A DNA stretch of 30,765 nt from REEB85 sp018971455 (lineage in GTDB: Bacteria > Pseudomonadota > Alphaproteobacteria > Acetobacterales > Acetobacteraceae). The DNA lies in contig JAGWNT010000041.1 of assembly GCA_028871195.1 (NCBI GenBank), positions 1-30,765 on the forward strand, read 5' to 3'. The position numbers were made by a program, and so were the translations under genes. Positions 24,389 to 30,765 of the stretch are shown piece by piece. Within the stretch, counting starts at the first letter, position 1; each line of letters starts with the position of its first letter. Below the pieces are notes generated by a model that saw nothing but the letters and a program-made list of their open reading frames with translations, had not been told where the DNA came from and ran no database searches.

Positions 24389-24638
24389 CGCGACCTCCGC
24401 CTTCGTCAGCCGGCATAATATCGTGACCGGATTGTTGCAAGCGACCGATGGCGATCCGCGCCGTCGAGGTGATCGGCCCAGACATATGACAGTTTGATGA
24501 TATTATCGGGCAAGTTGGCATCGGTGCGGCGCGGCACCGCGTCTTTCGGGCATGCGTGCGGCTTGCGAGCGTGCCGGCGCGCTGGCAGTGTTTCGCCCCG
24601 CGCCGGTCGAATTTGATTGGCCCGACCGGAGCAATGCC
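24389..24638. promoter_or_regulatory. Divergent control region of the partner-switching module
   Basis: The 250 bases between the phosphatase and STAS genes hold no gene. Two AT-rich elements in opposite orientation stand out: ATAATATCGTG (24415-24425) and GATGATATTAT (24496-24506), whose complement matches the first at nine of eleven positions. Each lies where a promoter would be expected for one of the two genes, but -35/-10 spacing is not convincing. A shared regulator site is possible. Confidence 0.4.
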
Positions 24639-24986
24639 ATGCCGATCATGATCGAGGATCTCGCCGGGAGCGTCACGAAAGTCGTGCTGTCCGGCCGCAT
24701 CGACATCGCCGGCGCGCAGGAGATCGACATGCCGATGAGCATCGTCGGCGGCTCCCGCCGGGCGGTGGTGATCGACCTCTCGGCCGTCGATTTCATGGCG
24801 TCGATGGGGCTGCGCAGCCTGGTCATCAGCGCCAAGTCGATCCTCAGCAAGCGCGGCAAGGTTGTGCTGCTGGCGCCGCAATCGGCGGTCGAGGAGGTGA
24901 TCGTCGTGAGCGGGATCGACGACCTGATCCCGATCTACCACGACGAGGCGGCGGCGCTCGCCGCCGTCGCGCCGGACCCGGCCTGA
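24639..24986 (+). CDS. STAS-domain anti-sigma factor antagonist
   Basis: A 115-residue single STAS domain of the RsbV/SpoIIAA type. The core strand-helix DLSAVDFMASMGLRSLVI holds S55 at the position of the phosphorylated serine of RsbV. The N-terminal strands (VTKVVLSGRIDIAGA) and the last helix (IVVSGIDDLIPIYHDEAAAL) are complete. When unphosphorylated, such proteins bind and sequester the RsbW kinase. The start at 24639 has GGAG seven bases upstream. The RsbW-like gene begins six bases after the stop codon, so the two are cotranscribed. Confidence 0.92.
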   Translation: MPIMIEDLAGSVTKVVLSGRIDIAGAQEIDMPMSIVGGSRRAVVIDLSAVDFMASMGLRSLVISAKSILSKRGKVVLLAPQSAVEEVIVVSGIDDLIPIYHDEAAALAAVAPDPA

Positions 24987-24992
24987 CCCGGC

Positions 24993-25425
24993 GTGCCGGC
25001 GACCGCAGCACCCCCCGCGATCCTGCGCCTGCGCCACCCCAGCGACGATCTCGCCCGCCTCTACCCGTGGCTGGAGGCGGCGGCCGCGGCGCAGCGCGTG
25101 CCGCACGAGTTGCTTTACGGCATGCACGTGGCGCTGGAGGAGGCGGTGGCCAATGCCGCCCTGCACGGTTTCGCCCCGGGCGCCGGGGGCGAGATCGCGG
25201 TGAGCCTGCACCGTTCGGCCGATGCCGCGACGCTCGTGATCGAAGACACCGGCCGCCCGTTCGACCCCACGGCGGCAACCCCGCCCGCCCGGCCGGCGCA
25301 GCTCGACGAGGCAACGCCCGGTGGGCGAGGCCTCGTCCTGCTGCGCCATTACTGCCGCGACATCCGCTACGCGCGGGCGGGCGGGCGCAACCAGCTCGCG
25401 CTGCGCTTCCCGCTCGCCCCCTCGC

Positions 25426-25436
<11 letters not shown>
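24993..25436 (+). CDS. RsbW-like anti-sigma factor / serine kinase (HATPase)
   Basis: A 147-residue GHKL ATPase of the RsbW type. The N-box is ALEEAVANAALHGF (E50, N54), the G1 box is EDTGRPFDP (84-92), and the glycine-rich lid is TPGGRGLVLLR (108-118). It should phosphorylate the STAS protein encoded just upstream and, in its free state, bind a sigma factor or another target. It begins with GTG and has no clear ribosome binding site, so it probably depends on translation of the STAS gene. No sigma factor is adjacent, so its output is unknown. Its 3' end overlaps that of the convergent acs gene by 11 bases. Confidence 0.9.
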
Positions 25437-27378
<1,942 letters not shown>

Positions 27379-27477
27379 GGTTCTGGTCCCCTCGAATGGT
27401 TTCTTTTGGCGGGCACGCCGCGTCGGGCCGGCATGCCCAGGTCAGCTGCGGCGATCGGGTGCTGCGATCAGGTGCAA

Positions 27478-27508
27478 CGGGCGGCCACCCAGGCTAGGCA
27501 GCCGCCCG
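27478..27508 (-). terminator. Hairpin between satP and acs
   Basis: CGGGCGGC (27478-27485) pairs with GCCGCCCG (27501-27508) around a 15-base loop. It could attenuate transcription from satP into acs or act as an RNA-processing site. Confidence 0.35.
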
Positions 27509-27512
27509 CGCA

Positions 27513-27554
27513 GGATCAAGCAGACCGGATCAGCCGGACGGGATCAGGCGGCGC
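27513..27554. repeat. Three GGATCA elements spaced 14 bases apart
   Basis: GGATCA occurs at 27513, 27527 and 27541, exactly 14 bases apart, with partly conserved bases between. The third copy includes the satP stop codon on the minus strand. A related pair, GCGATCGGGTGCT and GCGATCAGGTGCA, lies at 27451 and 27464. This may be a decayed tandem duplication. Confidence 0.4.
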
Positions 27555-28092
27555 CGATCGGCAGAACGGTGCGGCCATGGGCCTCGTTGATGATCTCGGC
27601 GGCGGCCAGATAGAAGGCCAGCACCGCGGTCACCAGCCCCATGTAGCCACCGGCGAGGCCCAGCCCCGGCATGCCCAGCATGTCCTTGGCGCCGAGCAGG
27701 AAGAAGGTGATCCACAGGGCCAGGAAGATGAGCTGAAGGGTGCGGTTGAGCGCAAGGCTGCCGATCCACATGTAGAAGGTGAACACGCCCCACATGACCA
27801 GCCACCAGCCGACGAACGCGGCCGGCACGTTGGCGGCGAAAAACTGCACGAAGAGAGCGAACGTCCACCAGAACGCGCCGTAGGAGCAGAAGGCGACGAA
27901 GCCGAAGGTGTTGCCGCGCGGCATTTCCATCAGCCCGGCGAAAAACTGGGCGGTGCCGCCGAAGGCGAAGGCCGAAGCCAGAACCAGTGGCACGCTGGCG
28001 CCCGTAAACCAGCCGACATTGACCATGCTGAGCATCCAGGTGGTCAAGGCGAAGCCGGTCAGTCCAAGCGGAGCCGGATTGGCGAGTTTCAT
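27544..28092 (-). CDS. satP: Acetate/succinate transporter SatP (GPR1/FUN34/YaaH family)
   Basis: A 182-residue membrane protein with six hydrophobic helices. The family signature NPAPLGLTGFALTTW is at residues 5-19, and FGGTAQFFAGLMEMPRGNTFG follows in the second and third helices. Members take up acetate and succinate with protons. The start is set at MKLANPAPLG, with GGGAGG upstream. The frame remains open for 44 more codons upstream, but those are Arg/Gly-rich and lack family similarity. With acs downstream, the pair forms an acetate uptake and activation unit. Confidence 0.95.
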   Translation of the reverse strand: MKLANPAPLGLTGFALTTWMLSMVNVGWFTGASVPLVLASAFAFGGTAQFFAGLMEMPRGNTFGFVAFCSYGAFWWTFALFVQFFAANVPAAFVGWWLVMWGVFTFYMWIGSLALNRTLQLIFLALWITFFLLGAKDMLGMPGLGLAGGYMGLVTAVLAFYLAAAEIINEAHGRTVLPIGAA

Positions 28093-28251
28093 GCGACAAA
28101 ATCCTCCCTTCAGACGCTGCTGTCCTGGCGTCGTCCAGCCTGCGCCGCCGCCGCGTCGCGTCATGGATTTCGTTGCGGGCCGTCCGCTGGCGGGGCCGGT
28201 CGGGCGGCAGGCAATGCATGGCACGCGCGACGCCCGGTGGCCTGGACGCCA

Positions 28252-28623
28252 TCAGCAGCCGGCAGATTCTGGCACGAAAACGATTTCGTCAATGATATGG
28301 ATCAACACCGCTTCGAGCGCCGCCCCCATGCAGGGGCCGTGGATGCAGGCCCCGTCATCCGGGCGGAACAGCGCCCCGTGGGTGCTGCAGACGATGTGCT
28401 GCCCATCGGCGGTCAGGAAACGGTCGGGCGCCCAGTCGAGCGACACGCCGAGATGGGGGCAGGCATTCACATAGACGCGCACGCCCCCGGCCTGGCGCAC
28501 CGCAAACAGCCCGGTGAAGCAGCCCGGCGCCGGCGCGAACCCCTTGGCCCCGCCCTGCGGGATCTCATCGACGCGGCACAGCCGCCGCAGCGCCGGCCGA
28601 TCCTCGGGGATCAGCCGGTCCAT
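28252..28623 (-). CDS. Rieske [2Fe-2S] ferredoxin-like protein
   Basis: A 123-residue soluble Rieske protein. The cluster ligands are C55 and H57 (ACPHLG) and C79 and H82 (CSTHG). The later GACIHGPC segment is usual in the ferredoxin branch. There is no signal peptide or membrane anchor, so it works in the cytoplasm, as an electron carrier or as a domain-like partner of a redox enzyme. Its start lies within the end of the EVE gene (13-base overlap), which sets the start at 28623. No oxygenase is adjacent, so the electron acceptor is unknown. Confidence 0.87.
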   Translation of the reverse strand: MDRLIPEDRPALRRLCRVDEIPQGGAKGFAPAPGCFTGLFAVRQAGGVRVYVNACPHLGVSLDWAPDRFLTADGQHIVCSTHGALFRPDDGACIHGPCMGAALEAVLIHIIDEIVFVPESAGC

Positions 28624-29024
28624 TGACCGAGCGCGCAGATCAGCGCCCAATGGGCGTCCGACACCGGCACGACGGACAGGCGCGACAGCCGGATCAGCGC
28701 CAGCTCGGCGAAGCGCGGATCGGCCTTCAGCGCGGCCAGCGTCACCGGCCTCGGCATCTGCCCCACCGCGCGCATGTCCACGCACGACCAGTCCCCGCCC
28801 TCGGCCGTCGGGTCCGGATAGGCCTCGCGCACCACCTCGACTATGCCGACGATCTCCTTGCCGGTGTTGGAATGGTAGAAGAAGGCCCGGTCGCCGCGGC
28901 GCATGGCGCGCAGATTGTTGCGCGCCGTGAAGTTCCGCACGCCGGTCCAGGCCTCGGTCCGGTTGGCCACCTGCTGGTCCCAGCTGAACGCATCCGGCTC
29001 GGACTTGACCAGCCAATGGGCCAT
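28611..29024 (-). CDS. EVE-domain protein
   Basis: A 137-residue single EVE domain of the PUA-like fold, similar to THYN1. Family motifs are WLVKSEPDAFSWDQ at residues 4-17, TGVRNFTARNNLRAM, FFYHSN and GIVEVVREAYPDPT. EVE and YTH domains bind modified bases in DNA or RNA; here the ligand is unknown. The start overlaps the YciI stop by one base (TGATG) and its end overlaps the Rieske start, so the three are translated together. A YciI-EVE pair is common in alphaproteobacteria. Confidence 0.92.
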   Translation of the reverse strand: MAHWLVKSEPDAFSWDQQVANRTEAWTGVRNFTARNNLRAMRRGDRAFFYHSNTGKEIVGIVEVVREAYPDPTAEGGDWSCVDMRAVGQMPRPVTLAALKADPRFAELALIRLSRLSVVPVSDAHWALICALGQWTG

Positions 29025-29314
29025 CAGACGCGCTCGCCGTCGCGGTAGGCGGCGCGGAAGGGACGGATGATGGTGGATTCGAACAGCCGCACCTTGGCGT
29101 AGGGATCGGCCTCGGCGAAGCCCTCGGCCTCGGCCCGGTCGGCGACGTCGATCACCAGCAGGCTGCCGCATGGCCGGCCCTCGGGGTCGAGCATGGCGCC
29201 GGCATGAATCAGCTTGGCCGCATAGGTTTCGAGGAAGGCGAGATGCTGCGGCCGGGTGGCCAGGCGCAACTCAAGACCGCCGGGGCGGTCAGTGCAGATC
29301 AGCGCGAACAGCAT
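29024..29314 (-). CDS. YciI-family protein
   Basis: A 96-residue YciI-like protein with a ferredoxin-like alpha/beta fold. The conserved RPQHLAFLETYAAKLIHAGAML segment carries the histidine that, with a nearby aspartate, forms the proposed active site in the family, and ADPYAKVRLFES is the second signature. The biochemical activity is not established. It is the first gene of the overlapping YciI-EVE-Rieske set and is divergent from ccmC, with 85 bases between. Confidence 0.9.
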   Translation of the reverse strand: MLFALICTDRPGGLELRLATRPQHLAFLETYAAKLIHAGAMLDPEGRPCGSLLVIDVADRAEAEGFAEADPYAKVRLFESTIIRPFRAAYRDGERV

Positions 29315-29399
29315 GCGACGTCCTCTTATTTGAACGGAATGACAGTAAGGTAATGCCGATCGGCTTCAAAGTGCGGCGGTCGCGGACTATGTTGCCGCC

Positions 29400-30164
29400 G
29401 TGGACGCCACCGCAATAGCGCCGAACCCCTCGCGCAGCCTTCACCGCTTCGCCAATCCCGGCCGTTTTCTGCGGCTTTCGGGGCGCTTCCTGGCCCCGCT
29501 CGCCTGGACGGGCGCGATCCTGACGGTGATCGGGCTGGGCTGGGGATTGTTCTTCTCGCCCGCCGACTGGCAGCAGGGCGACGCCGTGCGGATCATGTAT
29601 GTGCATGTCCCGACGGCATGGCTGGCCTCGGCGGGCTACATGGGGCTCGCGGTCTGCGCCGTTTTCTCGCTCGTCTGGCGCCACCCGCTGGCCGATCTGG
29701 CGGCGGCCGAGATCGGCCCCGTCGGCGCCGGCGTCACCGCGCTGTGCCTCGCCACCGGCAGCCTGTGGGGCAAGCCGACCTGGGGGGCGTGGTGGGTGTG
29801 GGATGCGCGCCTCACCTCGATGCTGGTGCTGTTCTTCCTCTATCTCGGCCAGATCGCCCTGGTGCGCGCCTTCGATGACCCCGAGCGCGGCCACCGCGCC
29901 GGCGCCATCCTGGCGCTGGTCGGCGTCATCGATCTGCCGATCATCAAGTTCTCGGTGGATTGGTGGAACACCCTGCACCAGGCCTCCACCATCACTCTCA
30001 CCTCGGCGCCCAGCATGTATGTCGGCATGCTCTGGCCGCTGCTGATCTCCGCCCTCGGCTTCTCGCTGGGTTTCGCCGCGATCGTCACCGCCCGGCTGCG
30101 CGCGGCGGTGATGGAACGCCGCCTGCGTGGCCTGCTGATGGCGCGCGCGCAGGCCGGCGCGTGA
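29400..30164 (+). CDS. ccmC: Cytochrome c maturation protein CcmC
   Basis: A 254-residue membrane protein that presents haem to CcmE in system I cytochrome c maturation. The tryptophan-rich haem-handling motif is WGAWWVWDAR (128-137), and the two flanking histidine ligands are H69 (VHVP) and H193 (TLHQ). Six hydrophobic helices are visible. It begins with GTG at 29400; no in-frame ATG lies near. The order ccmC, ccmD, ccmE is standard, and ccmA/ccmB are not in the window. Confidence 0.96.
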   Translation: MDATAIAPNPSRSLHRFANPGRFLRLSGRFLAPLAWTGAILTVIGLGWGLFFSPADWQQGDAVRIMYVHVPTAWLASAGYMGLAVCAVFSLVWRHPLADLAAAEIGPVGAGVTALCLATGSLWGKPTWGAWWVWDARLTSMLVLFFLYLGQIALVRAFDDPERGHRAGAILALVGVIDLPIIKFSVDWWNTLHQASTITLTSAPSMYVGMLWPLLISALGFSLGFAAIVTARLRAAVMERRLRGLLMARAQAGA

Positions 30165-30177
30165 TGGTCGCCGCACG

Positions 30178-30339
30178 ATGAACCACCTGCCCTACATCGC
30201 CGCCGCCTACGGCCTGACCCTGGCCGTCGCGGTCGGTTTCTCGCTCGCCGCCTGGATCCGGATGACGCGGGCGCGCCGCCGGCTCGACGCGGTCGATCCG
30301 CGCGCCCGCGCCGCGACGTCGCCGCGGGTGGCGGGATGA
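30178..30339 (+). CDS. ccmD: Cytochrome c maturation protein CcmD
   Basis: A 53-residue protein with a single membrane helix (residues 7-26), a short N-terminal MNHLPYI and an arginine-rich cytoplasmic tail (RMTRARRRLD). CcmD holds CcmC and CcmE together and helps release holo-CcmE. The sequence is poorly conserved in the family, so position between ccmC and ccmE and the length and topology decide the call. Its stop codon overlaps the ccmE start (ATGA). Confidence 0.88.
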   Translation: MNHLPYIAAAYGLTLAVAVGFSLAAWIRMTRARRRLDAVDPRARAATSPRVAG

Positions 30340-30765
30340 CCCGCAAGCGCCGGCGCATGCTGGTGCTGGCAGTCAGCGCGGTCTGCCTCGGCAGCGCGGC
30401 CGCCCTGATGATGTCGGCCTTCAGCAGCAGCATGGAATTGTTCATCGCGCCGGCCGATCTCGCCGCCCACGCGCCGCGGCCGGGGCGGGTCTTCCGCATC
30501 GGCGGCCTGGTCGAGGCCGGCAGCCTCAAGCGCACCGAGACCGGCGGCCACCCGAGCGCGACCTTCCGCGTCACCGACAATGTCGCCAGCGTGAAGGTCA
30601 CCTATACCGGCATCCTGCCCGACCTGTTCCGCGAGGGGCAGGGCATCGTCGCCCTCGGCACGCTGCGGCCGGACGGGCATTTCGCCGCCAGCGAGGTGCT
30701 GGCCAAGCACGATGCCACCTACATGCCCAAGGACGTGGTGGATGCGCTGAAGAAATCCGGCGAGT
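30336..30765 (+). CDS. ccmE: Cytochrome c maturation haem chaperone CcmE (partial, cut by window end)
   Basis: The first 143 residues of the periplasmic haem chaperone are visible; the gene runs off the window. After a basic start (MTRKRRRM), a membrane anchor spans about residues 8-27. The beta-barrel follows with FRIGGLVEAGSL, and the haem-binding motif is LAKHDATYMPKDV, with H125 as the covalent haem ligand and Y129 as axial ligand, equivalent to H130 and Y134 of E. coli. The frame is open to the last base. The start overlaps the ccmD stop by ATGA. Confidence 0.95.
   Translation, partial: MTRKRRRMLVLAVSAVCLGSAAALMMSAFSSSMELFIAPADLAAHAPRPGRVFRIGGLVEAGSLKRTETGGHPSATFRVTDNVASVKVTYTGILPDLFREGQGIVALGTLRPDGHFAASEVLAKHDATYMPKDVVDALKKSGE

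Overview
This is a contiguous stretch of a high-GC alphaproteobacterial chromosome. The compact GC-rich genes, the hemE/ppsR/maf and hemH/hemJ/rho synteny and the ccmCDE order point to Rhodospirillales, most likely Acetobacteraceae. The family-level placement is an inference from gene content and codon use; no rRNA or other decisive marker is present. I see no tRNA or rRNA gene, insertion sequence, prophage or CRISPR array.

Layout. (1) 176-571 encodes a small exported protein built from 11-12-residue GD repeats, followed by two hairpins. (2) 746-3333 holds murJ (lipid II flippase) and trpS. (3) 3343-5569, minus strand, holds ppsR, maf and a split-barrel flavin-binding protein. (4) 5570-5873 is a non-coding divergent region with two perfect, inverted DnaA boxes, a row of GGGGA motifs and a T-rich tract. 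It lies between ppsR and hemE, the interval that holds the replication origin in Caulobacter and Rickettsia, so it is very probably oriC. (5) 5874-9593 is a rightward haem cluster: hemE, hemH, a HAD phosphatase, hemJ and a GNAT acetyltransferase, the last four overlapping by one to four bases; rho follows. (6) 11162-16306 carries a methyltransferase, ahcY with a possible operator in its promoter, a 75-residue orphan protein, an M20 amidohydrolase and a DMT exporter. (7) 16407-17021 is a two-domain Ada-type methylation sensor. (8) 17065-22369, minus strand, holds an LpoA-like lipoprotein, a PhoR-like kinase and pepN. The lipoprotein gene overlaps the 5' end of divergent rsmI. (9) 23267-25436 is a partner-switching module: an FHA-PP2C phosphatase, divergent from a STAS antagonist and an RsbW-like ATPase. 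(10) 25426-28092 is an acetate uptake and activation pair, satP and acs. (11) 28252-29314 is an overlapping YciI, EVE and Rieske set. (12) 29400 to the end is ccmC, ccmD and the start of ccmE.

How the parts relate. Porphyrin synthesis (hemE, hemH, hemJ) and cytochrome c maturation (ccmCDE) serve respiration, while satP and acs feed acetate into central carbon metabolism. The least ordinary elements are the putative origin, the FHA-PP2C/STAS/RsbW module with no sigma factor beside it, the GD-repeat exported protein, and a ferrochelatase with cysteines that suggest an Fe-S cluster.
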